This document shows, one piece after another, positions 1 to 5,293 of a DNA stretch of 6,985 nucleotides. The notes under the pieces were generated by a model that was not told the DNA's origin, searched no databases, and saw only the letters and a list, made by a program, of their open reading frames with translations. The position numbers were made by a program, and so were the translations under genes. The first letter of the stretch is position 1. Every line of letters begins with the position of its first letter. The stretch is from Phenylobacterium sp. (GTDB lineage Bacteria; Pseudomonadota; Alphaproteobacteria; Caulobacterales; Caulobacteraceae), in NCBI GenBank assembly GCA_028291285.1, contig JAQGIJ010000395.1, positions 1 to 6,985 on the forward strand. The letters are read 5' to 3'.

Positions 1-1
1 T

Positions 2-247
2 CCGCTGAAGTACAGCCTCGACCGCGACCCCGAGCTGGTCCGCAAGCACGTCGCCTTCGGCTACGGCATCCACATCTGCCGCGGCGCGCCGCTGGCCAGG
101 CTGGAGGCGAAGCTGTTCCTGGAGACGCTGTTGAGACGCCTGCCGAACCTGCGGATCGCCGGCGAGGTCAAGCCCGAGCTCAGCATGCCGGTGCTGCAGG
201 GCATCGCCGAGCTTCCCGTGGCCTGGGACGTGAGCGCCCGTGGCTGA
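2..247 (+). CDS. Cytochrome P450, C-terminal fragment (gene cut by window edge)
   Basis: The open frame enters from the left edge and ends in TGA, leaving the last 81 residues of a roughly 400-residue family. The heme-binding signature FGYGIHICRGAPLARLEA is complete. It fits FGxGxHxCxG, with the proximal thiolate cysteine at visible residue 26 (bases 77-79) and the following L-helix ARLEA. The tail runs through a typical strand region to the end, so the C-terminus looks intact. The family inserts one oxygen atom into C-H or C=C bonds using electrons from a ferredoxin or flavodoxin system. The short spacing and lack of a membrane segment in what is visible fit a soluble bacterial class I enzyme. 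No redox partner is visible here. Its stop codon lies inside the next gene, so the two are almost certainly co-transcribed. Substrate and CYP family cannot be assigned from this fragment. Confidence 0.95.
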   Translation, partial: PLKYSLDRDPELVRKHVAFGYGIHICRGAPLARLEAKLFLETLLRRLPNLRIAGEVKPELSMPVLQGIAELPVAWDVSARG

Positions 248-1244
248 GCTCGCTCGCGTCGTCCGGCTGGCCCGTCGCCCGGCGTCGGACGTCGTCGCCG
301 AGGATTTCGAGATCGCCCAGGTCGAGCTTCCGAGCCTGGCTGAGGGACAAGTGCTCGTCCGCAACACCTGGATGAGCCTCGACCCCTACATGCGTCTGCC
401 GCTCACCGGTCGGCCCGGGGTTCACGCGCCGGCCGAGCTCGGCGCGGTCATGACGGGCGCTGCCGTGGGCGTGGTCGAGCAGTCGACGGCGCCGGCGCTG
501 CCCGTCGGCAGCACGGTGGTGAGCCAGCGGGGATGGCGCGACCGCTTCGTGGCGGCCGACTCCGAGGTGCAGCCGATCGACGCGTCGGCGGGTCAGCCGA
601 GCTGGCATCTGGGCATCCTCGGGCTGATCGGCCTGACCGCTTTCGCGGGCATCGAGGAGGTGCTGAAGCCGGCGGCCGGCGAGACCATCTTCGTCTCGGG
701 CGCGGCCGGCGCGGTGGGCTCGCTGGCCTGTCAGCTGGCGCGCCGGCGCGGCGCCCGGGTGCTTGGCAGCGCCGGCTCCGACGAGAAGGTCGCCTGGCTG
801 GTGGAGGAGCTGGGGGTCGCGGCGGCGGTTAACTACAAGCGCCAGGATGTCGGCGCCTTCCTGCACGCCCAATGTCCCGACGGGCTCGACATCTATTTCG
901 ACAATGTCGGCGGACCGACGCTGGACGCGGTGCTTTCGGCCATGCGGACGCGCGGGCGGATCGGCCTGTGCGGGGCGATCTCACAGTACAACCACGCGAA
1001 CTACCGCGCGGGCCCCGACGACTTCTTCAGCATCATCGAGAAGGGACTGACCGTCATCGGCATCAATGCGGGCCTCTGGCGGCCGCAGTCCGGCCGGATC
1101 ATGCCGCAGCTGAGTGCGCTCCTGGCGTCGGGCGAGCTGGTCTGGAAGGAGACGGTGGTCGAGGGGCTGGAGAATGCGCCACGCGCCTTCGCCTCCCTGT
1201 TCCACGGCGAGAACATCGGCAAGCTGGTGGTGCGGCTGTCCTGA
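240..1244 (+). CDS. NAD(P)-dependent medium-chain reductase, CurA/prostaglandin reductase-like
   Basis: The 334-residue product is full length for the CurA/YncB/leukotriene B4 dehydrogenase-like branch of the zinc-free MDR superfamily, which reduces the C=C bond of enones or enals with NAD(P)H in the cytoplasm. Visible landmarks are SLDPYMR at 46-52, the GLTAFAG block before the nucleotide fold, the glycine-rich loop SGAAGAVGS at 153-161, a lysine at 183 and NYK at 198-200 where NADPH phosphate is usually bound, DNVGG at 221-225 and CGAISQYN at 244-251. No zinc-ligand pattern is seen. The GTG at 240 is the only reasonable start: an in-frame TGA sits at 231-233 and the first in-frame ATG is 44 codons in. 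It overlaps the P450 stop by 8 bases with only a weak ribosome site, suggesting translational coupling. The pairing suggests saturation of an unsaturated product from the P450 pathway; this is inference. Confidence 0.93.
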   Translation: MAELARVVRLARRPASDVVAEDFEIAQVELPSLAEGQVLVRNTWMSLDPYMRLPLTGRPGVHAPAELGAVMTGAAVGVVEQSTAPALPVGSTVVSQRGWRDRFVAADSEVQPIDASAGQPSWHLGILGLIGLTAFAGIEEVLKPAAGETIFVSGAAGAVGSLACQLARRRGARVLGSAGSDEKVAWLVEELGVAAAVNYKRQDVGAFLHAQCPDGLDIYFDNVGGPTLDAVLSAMRTRGRIGLCGAISQYNHANYRAGPDDFFSIIEKGLTVIGINAGLWRPQSGRIMPQLSALLASGELVWKETVVEGLENAPRAFASLFHGENIGKLVVRLS

Positions 1245-1256
1245 GCGCGGCGCGCG

Positions 1257-2162
1257 TCAGGCGAACGCCGCCGCCGCGCGGTACGACCCGTTCTCCACGT
1301 CATCGAGCACGTCGAGATGGACGGGACGCCAGCCGAGCTCGGCGCGGGTCCGCGGCGCCTGCGAGCGGCTGCTGACGCCGAAGAACAGGGGCCCGCGGAA
1401 TTCACCCCAGATCTGCCGCGCCTCGTCGAGGGAGACGCTGCGCGGCGCGCGGCCGGCGACCCGCCCGATCGCCTGGGCGATGCTCCGCCAGCTCGTTTCG
1501 CCGGCGACCGCGTGATAGAGCGCCCCCGCCGCGCCTCTCTCGAGCGCCAGCCGATAGACCTCCGCCAGATCGTCCACGTGCACGTGGCTGTAGAGATTGA
1601 GGCCCTGGCCGATGTAGCAGGGGGCGCCGGCCGTGCGCAGCGAGTTGAGCATCGCCGGGATCTGCAGGCTGCCGCCATGGCCCCAGATCATCGGCGGCCG
1701 CACGACCATCGACCTGATCCCCGTGGCGGCCGCCTCGCGGACCTTCGCCTCCGTCACCGTGCGGACGGCGATCCAGGGCGGCGGCGAGAACGCATCGTCC
1801 TCGCCGAAGGTCTCCTCGCGCCATTCGCCGTCGGGCGTCTCGATCGAGAGCACGGCTGTGCCGGTGGTCTGGATGAAGGGCTTGCCCGTACCGTTCATCC
1901 GCTGGATCAGCCGCGCGACGGCGTTCCATTCCTGGTCGAACGGATAGGACGCGCAGTTGATCACCGCCTCGGCGGCGTCCACCGCCTGCAGCAGGCTCTC
2001 GGAGCCGAAGTCGCCCAGCACCGGCTGCAGGCCCCTGGCGTTGAATGTCTCCGCCTTCGCCGGGTCGCGGGCCAGCGCCAGCACCTGGCAGCCGGCCGCC
2101 GCAAGCCTGCGGGCCACCGCCGAGCCCAGGAAGCCACCGGCCCCGATGATCAACACGCGCAT
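1257..2162 (-). CDS. Atypical/extended SDR, NAD-dependent epimerase/dehydratase-like, lacking the YxxxK tyrosine
   Basis: The 301-residue product opens with a Rossmann dinucleotide loop, GAGGFLG at 7-13, and keeps the general layout of extended SDRs. Family-like features include a conserved aspartate near 51, an INCAS segment at 68-72 where the cofactor-side loop lies, QTTGTAVLS at 98-106 in the active-site serine/threonine region, and RPPMIWGHGG at 155-164, which resembles the RPxxVYG motif. The lysine of YxxxK appears as VTEAK (136-140), so the catalytic tyrosine is valine. Ordinary SDR redox or epimerase chemistry is therefore doubtful; a reductase using another donor, or a cofactor-binding non-redox role, is possible. 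An AGGAG site at 2174-2170 lies 7 bases before the ATG. It follows the classical SDR by 34 bases on the same strand and is probably the second gene of that operon. It converges on the MDR gene with 12 bases between stops. Confidence 0.88.
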   Translation of the reverse strand: MRVLIIGAGGFLGSAVARRLAAAGCQVLALARDPAKAETFNARGLQPVLGDFGSESLLQAVDAAEAVINCASYPFDQEWNAVARLIQRMNGTGKPFIQTTGTAVLSIETPDGEWREETFGEDDAFSPPPWIAVRTVTEAKVREAAATGIRSMVVRPPMIWGHGGSLQIPAMLNSLRTAGAPCYIGQGLNLYSHVHVDDLAEVYRLALERGAAGALYHAVAGETSWRSIAQAIGRVAGRAPRSVSLDEARQIWGEFRGPLFFGVSSRSQAPRTRAELGWRPVHLDVLDDVENGSYRAAAAFA

Positions 2163-2196
2163 CTTCGCTCTCCTGCTTCGTCGCGCCGCGTGAGCC

Positions 2197-2934
2197 TCAG
2201 GCGGGGGCCGCCTCCTGGTTCTGGACGGTGACGTAGTCGCCGGAGAGGGTGTCGTCCTCGACGATGCGGCAGACCTCGCGCGCGATGTCGTCGGGCTGCA
2301 GGATGCGGACGCGCTCGAGGGCCGGCTGCAGCCAGGGCGCGTCCTTGGGCACGATGGCGGTGTCGGTGATGCCGGGGCAGATCGCCATCACCCGGATCCC
2401 GAAGCGCTCGTGCAGCGGCTTGCAGGACTGGGAGAAGGCGAGGATGCCATGCTTGGAGGCCGAGTAGGCGGGGTCCGCGGGCATGATGCTGAACGCCGCG
2501 ATGGACGAGGTGTTGATGATCACGCCCGGCGCCTTGCGCCGGCGCATCTGTTCCACCGCGATGCGGGTGCCCACCATCATGGCCAGCAGGTTGATCTGGA
2601 TGACGGCGATCATCTTCGACATCACCGTGTCGGGAAAGTCCGGCTGGCCGGTCATGACGCCGGCGTTGTTGTGGACGATGTCGAGGCCGCCGGTTTCCTG
2701 ATCGGCGGCCTCGAACAGCCGGATCACCTCGTCGGGCTTGCTGAGGTCCGCGACCTTGGCGAAGGGCGTCGCGCCGGCGCGGCGGATCTCCTCTTCCAGC
2801 GACCGCAGCCCGGCCCGGTCGATGTCGACGACGACGATCTTCGCAGCGCCCCGCTGGACCAGCATGAGGGCGGTCGCGCGACCGATGCCTGCGCTCGCGC
2901 CGGTCACGATCGCAGTCTTGCCTTTGATGTTCAT
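2197..2934 (-). CDS. Classical short-chain dehydrogenase/reductase, probably NAD(H)-dependent
   Basis: The 245-residue product has every classical SDR landmark: cofactor loop TGASAGIG at 11-18, NNAG at 89-92, an active-site Asn at 115, Ser144 in NTSS, Tyr157 and Lys161 in YSASK, and the PG turn at 187-188. Asp37 at the end of the second strand (VVVDID) usually selects NAD(H) over NADP(H). The family interconverts secondary alcohols and ketones in the cytoplasm; substrate is unknown. The frame is open 34 codons further upstream to 3036, but that stretch is arginine-rich with no domain character. The ATG at 2934 has a strong GGGAGG ribosome site 6 bases upstream and places the TG loop at the usual distance, so I chose it. 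It is the first gene of a two-gene minus-strand operon with the extended SDR, and is divergent from the second SDR at 3118. Confidence 0.95.
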   Translation of the reverse strand: MNIKGKTAIVTGASAGIGRATALMLVQRGAAKIVVVDIDRAGLRSLEEEIRRAGATPFAKVADLSKPDEVIRLFEAADQETGGLDIVHNNAGVMTGQPDFPDTVMSKMIAVIQINLLAMMVGTRIAVEQMRRRKAPGVIINTSSIAAFSIMPADPAYSASKHGILAFSQSCKPLHERFGIRVMAICPGITDTAIVPKDAPWLQPALERVRILQPDDIAREVCRIVEDDTLSGDYVTVQNQEAAPA

Positions 2935-2940
2935 CGTCTC

Positions 2941-2946
2941 CCTCCC
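2941..2946 (-). promoter_or_regulatory. Ribosome binding site deciding the start of the minus-strand SDR
   Basis: On the minus strand this reads GGGAGG, followed by GAGACG and then the ATG at 2934. The match to anti-Shine-Dalgarno and the 6-base spacing support the 245-residue product over an upstream start at 3036, which has no comparable site. Confidence 0.8.
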
Positions 2947-2961
2947 TCGCCGCTTATTTTG

Positions 2962-2974
2962 TCTGCGGCGCAGA
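2962..2974. repeat. Inverted repeat TCTGCG-G-CGCAGA near the minus-strand SDR start
   Basis: Perfect 6-base arms around a single G, with its near edge 27 bases upstream of the ATG at 2934. It would lie in the 5' leader or core promoter of the minus-strand SDR operon. It may be an operator half or chance; T bases precede rather than follow it on the plus strand, so a terminator reading is not supported. Confidence 0.25.
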
Positions 2975-3004
2975 TGCCGGCTGCGGCCCTGCCGTCGCCG
3001 AAAA

Positions 3005-3018
3005 CGCCTTCCAAGGCG
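3005..3018. repeat. Inverted repeat CGCCTT-CC-AAGGCG in the divergent spacer
   Basis: Perfect 6-base arms surround a CC centre. Its centre is 26 bases from the centre of the TAGCA palindrome. It could be a second protein-binding site or chance in GC-rich DNA; there is no T-tract on either side in the right place for a terminator. Confidence 0.3.
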
Positions 3019-3030
3019 CGACATTAACAG

Positions 3031-3044
3031 TAGCATATGTGCTA
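3031..3044. promoter_or_regulatory. Candidate operator, TAGCA-N4-TGCTA palindrome
   Basis: TAGCA (3031-3035) and TGCTA (3040-3044) are perfect inverted arms around TATG, within an AT-rich island of an otherwise GC-rich spacer between divergent genes. It lies inside a wider inverted pair, GCGACA (3018-3023) and TGTCGC (3048-3053), whose centre is offset by 2 bases. Size and placement suit a dimeric HTH repressor such as the TetR protein encoded at 4491-5225, but no second copy was found in the window and the link is inference. Confidence 0.45.
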
Positions 3045-3106
3045 ACTTGTCGCCCTGGCCAGCGCGATCTTCCGGGTCCGCGACCGGCGCCGGCCAGCAC
3101 GAATTC

Positions 3107-3113
3107 GAGGAGG
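3107..3113 (+). promoter_or_regulatory. Strong ribosome binding site of the plus-strand SDR
   Basis: GAGGAGG ends 4 bases before the ATG at 3118, a strong though slightly close Shine-Dalgarno match. It fixes the start of the 249-residue SDR. Confidence 0.8.
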
Positions 3114-3117
3114 CGGG

Positions 3118-3867
3118 ATGGGGGTCGTCGAGGGCAAGGTGGCGGTCGTCACCGGCGGCAGCAGCGGCATCGGCCGGGCCATCGCCGAGCGGCTGGCGTC
3201 GGAAGGCGCGCAGGTGGTGATCGTCGGTCGGCGCCCGGATCTCGTGGAGGAAGCCGTCGCGGCCATCGGCCCGCAGGCGACGGGCCTCGCCGCGGACGTG
3301 ACCAAGGTCTCCGAGCTCGAGCGGCTGTTCGGCCAGGTGAAGGAGCGCTTCGGCGCCATCGACGTCCTGGTCTCGAGCGCCGGAAGCACCGGCGGCGGGC
3401 CGCTCGACAGCTGCGATGAGGCCGCCTACGACGCGCTCATGGACCTCAACGTGAAGAGCGTCTTCTTCACCGTCCAGCAGGCGCTTCCGGTTCTGCGCCC
3501 GCCGGCCTCGATCGTCGTGGTGGGCTCGGTGGCCGACAGCATCACCTTGCCCGGCGGCGGGGTCTATTCGGCGAGCAAGGCGGCGCTGCGCGCTTTCGTC
3601 CAGGTCTGGGCCAGCGATCTGGCGCCGCGGGATATCCGGGTGAACCTGCTGTCGCCCGGCATCACCGAGACGCCGCTGCTCGACCGGCTGCAGTCGACGC
3701 CCGAGTCGATGGCCGCCTTCGACAGCCTGATCGCCAACCGCACGCCGATGAAGCGGCGAGGCCGGCCGCAGGAGGTCGCGGCCGCGGCCGTGTTCCTGGC
3801 GTCCGACCAGGCCTCCTATGTCACCGGCGGCGTGCTCTACGCCGACGGCGGGCTACACAATTGGTGA
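3118..3867 (+). CDS. Classical short-chain dehydrogenase/reductase, FabG-like, probably NADP(H)-dependent
   Basis: The 249-residue product is a full-length classical SDR with cofactor loop TGGSSGIG at 12-19, catalytic Asn111, Ser137, Tyr150 and Lys154 (YSASK), and the PG turn at 180-181. The C-terminal RPQEVA..VFLAS..ASYVTG..L..DGG block is the usual FabG-like ending. The second strand ends in GRR (37-39), a basic pair that commonly binds the NADP phosphate, in contrast to the Asp37 of its divergent neighbour. The usual NNAG motif is SSAG (86-89), a conservative deviation. The likely role is reversible ketone/alcohol conversion on a pathway intermediate; a true fatty-acid FabG role is unlikely without fatty-acid genes around it. 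The ATG has a strong GAGGAGG site. It is monocistronic on the plus strand and converges on the SnoaL-like gene with 6 bases between stops. Confidence 0.95.
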   Translation: MGVVEGKVAVVTGGSSGIGRAIAERLASEGAQVVIVGRRPDLVEEAVAAIGPQATGLAADVTKVSELERLFGQVKERFGAIDVLVSSAGSTGGGPLDSCDEAAYDALMDLNVKSVFFTVQQALPVLRPPASIVVVGSVADSITLPGGGVYSASKAALRAFVQVWASDLAPRDIRVNLLSPGITETPLLDRLQSTPESMAAFDSLIANRTPMKRRGRPQEVAAAAVFLASDQASYVTGGVLYADGGLHNW

Positions 3868-3877
3868 CCTTAGTCAC
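3864..3877. repeat. Inverted repeat GTGAC-CTTA-GTCAC covering two convergent stop codons
   Basis: Perfect 5-base arms contain the TGA of the plus-strand SDR (3865-3867) and, on the other strand, the TGA of the SnoaL-like gene (3876-3874). Part of the symmetry follows automatically from two facing TGA codons. The stem is short and lacks a U-tract, so terminator function is doubtful. Confidence 0.3.
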
Positions 3878-4380
3878 ATCGACTGCGCTGCGGAGCGGGC
3901 GTCCCAACGGGCGCGCGCGACCTGGAAGAGCTGGCGGTCGCCCATCTCCCAGGTGACCGTGAGTTTGCAGCTGTGGATCTTCCATCCGTCCGCCCCGCGG
4001 CGCAGCCGGTTGGTGTAGAAGCCGCCGATCGCGTGCATCAGCCGCTGCCCGTCGTCCACCAGGTGGTGCAGGGCCATCATGTAGGAGACGCAGGTCGCGT
4101 CGCCGCCGGCGATCTGGTGGACGTGGTTGCTGCTGACATGCTGGGTGGCGTCAAAGCCCGAGAGCGCACCCTTCACCCCGGCCGCCCATTCGTCCGTCTC
4201 GACCGTGCGCGGCTCGCCGCCGCTCCAGCTGGTGAAGTCCAGGTCGAGCCGGTCGGTGAAGCACGATCGGAAGAGCTCCCAGTTGCGGCGGTCGATGCCG
4301 GTCGCGTAGCGGTGGACGACGTCGCTCACCTCCGCCCGCGCGAGCAGGGTCTCCACCGTCAGCGGCTCGTATCCAGACAT
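3874..4380 (-). CDS. SnoaL-like / NTF2-fold enzyme
   Basis: The 168-residue product matches the SnoaL-like branch of the NTF2 superfamily, small alpha+beta cone proteins that act as isomerases, dehydratases, epoxide hydrolases or ring-hydroxylating dioxygenase beta-like partners. The N-terminal helix pattern (VVHRYATGIDRRNWELF, 21-37) followed by CFTD is characteristic. So are the THxxxNH-like stretch QHVSSNHVHQI (80-90), the YMMALHHLV strand, GGFYTNRLRR, and GWKIHSCKLTVTWEMGD near the end. Tyr25, Asp30, His81 and His86 are the polar pocket candidates by position. Length is usual for the family. The ATG has GGGAGG (minus strand of 4387-4392) 6 bases upstream. It is the last visible gene of the minus-strand block, 110 bases after TetR, so it may also have its own promoter. 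A general-base hydration or isomerisation step on the pathway substrate is a reasonable guess, not shown. Confidence 0.88.
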   Translation of the reverse strand: MSGYEPLTVETLLARAEVSDVVHRYATGIDRRNWELFRSCFTDRLDLDFTSWSGGEPRTVETDEWAAGVKGALSGFDATQHVSSNHVHQIAGGDATCVSYMMALHHLVDDGQRLMHAIGGFYTNRLRRGADGWKIHSCKLTVTWEMGDRQLFQVARARWDARSAAQSM

Positions 4381-4437
4381 CGGACGCCTCCCAGCCGGCG
4401 CCGTCGGGTCGCGGCGCTCAGGCCGGGCATCACATCG

Positions 4438-4471
4438 AAAAATATCACGCGCTGCAAGGTGTCAGGCGCGC
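4438..4471 (-). terminator. Weak candidate terminator after the TetR gene (or AT-rich promoter for SnoaL-like gene)
   Basis: The 110-base spacer 4381-4490 holds this one AT-rich spot. Read on the minus strand, CGCGC (4470-4466) and GCGCG (4452-4448) can pair over a 13-base loop with one extra G-U pair, followed 5 bases on by TTTTT (4442-4438). The stem is short and the T-run is slightly displaced. The same bases also offer CTGACA (4465-4460) and TATTTT (4444-4439) as poor -35/-10 hexamers with a short 15-base gap. I cannot decide between the two. Confidence 0.25.
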
Positions 4472-4490
4472 CCGCGAGACGATCAGCCCT

Positions 4491-5225
4491 TCAGCCTTCG
4501 GCCTGCGCCTCCGGTCCTGCGAGCAGGCGCGCGATGAGGGCGTCGGCGTCCGCGCGGTGCTTCGGGCGCAGGAAGTAGCGGACGCAGAGCAGGAAGTTCA
4601 GCTGCGCCCGCAGCCCCAGCTCGGCGTCCCCGATCCGTCCCGCCGCCCAGTCCGTGATGTTGGCGTAGGCGACGTTGACCAGCAGGGTGATGAGGCGCTG
4701 GCGCTCGGTATCGGAGAGCTTGACGAGCACCTGGGCGGCCTCCGCCCGCTCGAGCCAGTTGCCGCTGCCGGTGATCGAGATCCGATGCAGGGAGTCGTGG
4801 ATCCGCCGATCCACCGTGGGTGAGAAGAAGACGCCCACCATGGCGGTCGCGTACCGCCGCAGCGAGACCACCACACGCGACATCAGCGCCAGCCGTTCCA
4901 GGTGCGCTTCCAGCGAGGCGGCCGGGGCGTGGGGCGGCAGCGTCTCGAGCAGGCCGGCGTAATGCTCCTCGATCGCGGAGGCGACGATATCCTCCTTGCT
5001 GCCGAACACGTTGTAGAGCGTGCGCTGGGCGACGCCCGCGCGCCGGCTGAGCTCGCGGATGGTGAAGCCGTCGATGCCCTTCTCATCGAGCAGTTGCTGG
5101 GCTTCCGTCAGGATCCGCCGGCGCCTGTCCTGCATGACCGGACTGGCGTACTTCCGCCGCCCCGGATCGGACGGCGGCTGGATCGGCTCGGGCGAGGGGG
5201 GCGACTTGCGTACAGGGTGTCCCAC
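4491..5225 (-). CDS. TetR/AcrR-family transcriptional regulator
   Basis: The 244-residue product has the TetR DNA-binding domain at about 34-80. Helix 1 is RRRILTEAQQLLDEKG, then FTIRELSRRAGVAQRTLYNVFGSKEDIV forms the helix-turn-helix and the TLYxxFxSKEDI signature. The remainder is all-helical, as expected for the ligand-binding and dimerisation domain. It most likely represses local genes and releases DNA on binding a pathway compound. About 30 proline-rich, basic residues precede the domain. The GTG at 5225 gives this form; an ATG at 5135 would give a 214-residue TetR. Neither has a strong ribosome site. I keep the longer form because RRKYASP just before the domain resembles the basic N-terminal arms found in relatives. 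It lies 68 bases after the TIM-barrel gene, co-directional, so probably in the same block. Target operator not shown; 3031-3044 is a candidate. Confidence 0.92.
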   Translation of the reverse strand: MGHPVRKSPPSPEPIQPPSDPGRRKYASPVMQDRRRRILTEAQQLLDEKGIDGFTIRELSRRAGVAQRTLYNVFGSKEDIVASAIEEHYAGLLETLPPHAPAASLEAHLERLALMSRVVVSLRRYATAMVGVFFSPTVDRRIHDSLHRISITGSGNWLERAEAAQVLVKLSDTERQRLITLLVNVAYANITDWAAGRIGDAELGLRAQLNFLLCVRYFLRPKHRADADALIARLLAGPEAQAEG

Positions 5226-5256
5226 CCGACGGTACTTGCCCGGCGCGGAAAGACCC

Positions 5257-5262
5257 TGTCAA
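5257..5262 (-). promoter_or_regulatory. Perfect TTGACA hexamer upstream of TetR, possible -35
   Basis: The spacer 5226-5293 contains TTGACA on the minus strand. No good -10 follows at 16-18 bases (GCAAGT or CAAGTA), so this is weak. If it were a promoter, transcription would begin very near the GTG at 5225, implying a leaderless message or use of the ATG at 5135. Confidence 0.25.
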
Positions 5263-5293
5263 CGTCAGGCGTCGGTCCGCCGGGCGCCGCCTT

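Larger units (their letters stand above)
2935..3117. promoter_or_regulatory. Divergent promoter region between two SDR genes, with several inverted repeats
   Basis: The two SDR genes are transcribed away from this 183-base spacer, so it should hold promoters for both. It contains TCTGCG-G-CGCAGA at 2962-2974, CGCCTT-CC-AAGGCG at 3005-3018, TAGCA-TATG-TGCTA at 3031-3044, and GC-only palindromes CTGGCCAG (3055-3062) and CCGGCGCCGG (3084-3093). The stretch 3021-3050 is strikingly AT-rich for this window. TTAACA at 3024-3029 is close to a -35 hexamer on the plus strand, but I found no convincing -10 at normal spacing for either gene. The promoter role is inferred from gene layout; exact elements are unresolved. 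Confidence 0.65.

Noticed and set aside
180..872. Minus-strand open frame opposite the P450 end and MDR gene
   Set aside because: No motif and antisense to two clearly coding frames; composition typical of GC-rich shadow frames.
1245..1279. GC stem GCGCGGCG / CGCCGCGC between the convergent MDR and extended SDR genes as a terminator
   Set aside because: The loop is 19 bases, most of the structure lies in coding sequence, and no T-tract follows on either strand.
1317..2231. Long plus-strand open frame (about 304 codons) opposite the extended SDR
   Set aside because: It is the antisense shadow of the SDR-like gene; low-complexity composition and no recognisable motif.
2935..3036. N-terminal 34-residue extension of the minus-strand SDR
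   Set aside because: The stretch is arginine-rich, has no family match, and a strong GGGAGG site sits just before the internal ATG at 2934, leaving the extension as promoter and leader DNA.
3055..3093. Palindromes CTGGCCAG and CCGGCGCCGG in the divergent spacer as operators
   Set aside because: Short GC-only palindromes are frequent by chance in DNA of this composition; nothing else singles them out.
3118..3867. Calling the plus-strand SDR a true fatty-acid FabG
   Set aside because: FabG-like ends are shared by many SDRs of unrelated pathways, and no acyl-carrier or fatty-acid synthesis genes are nearby.
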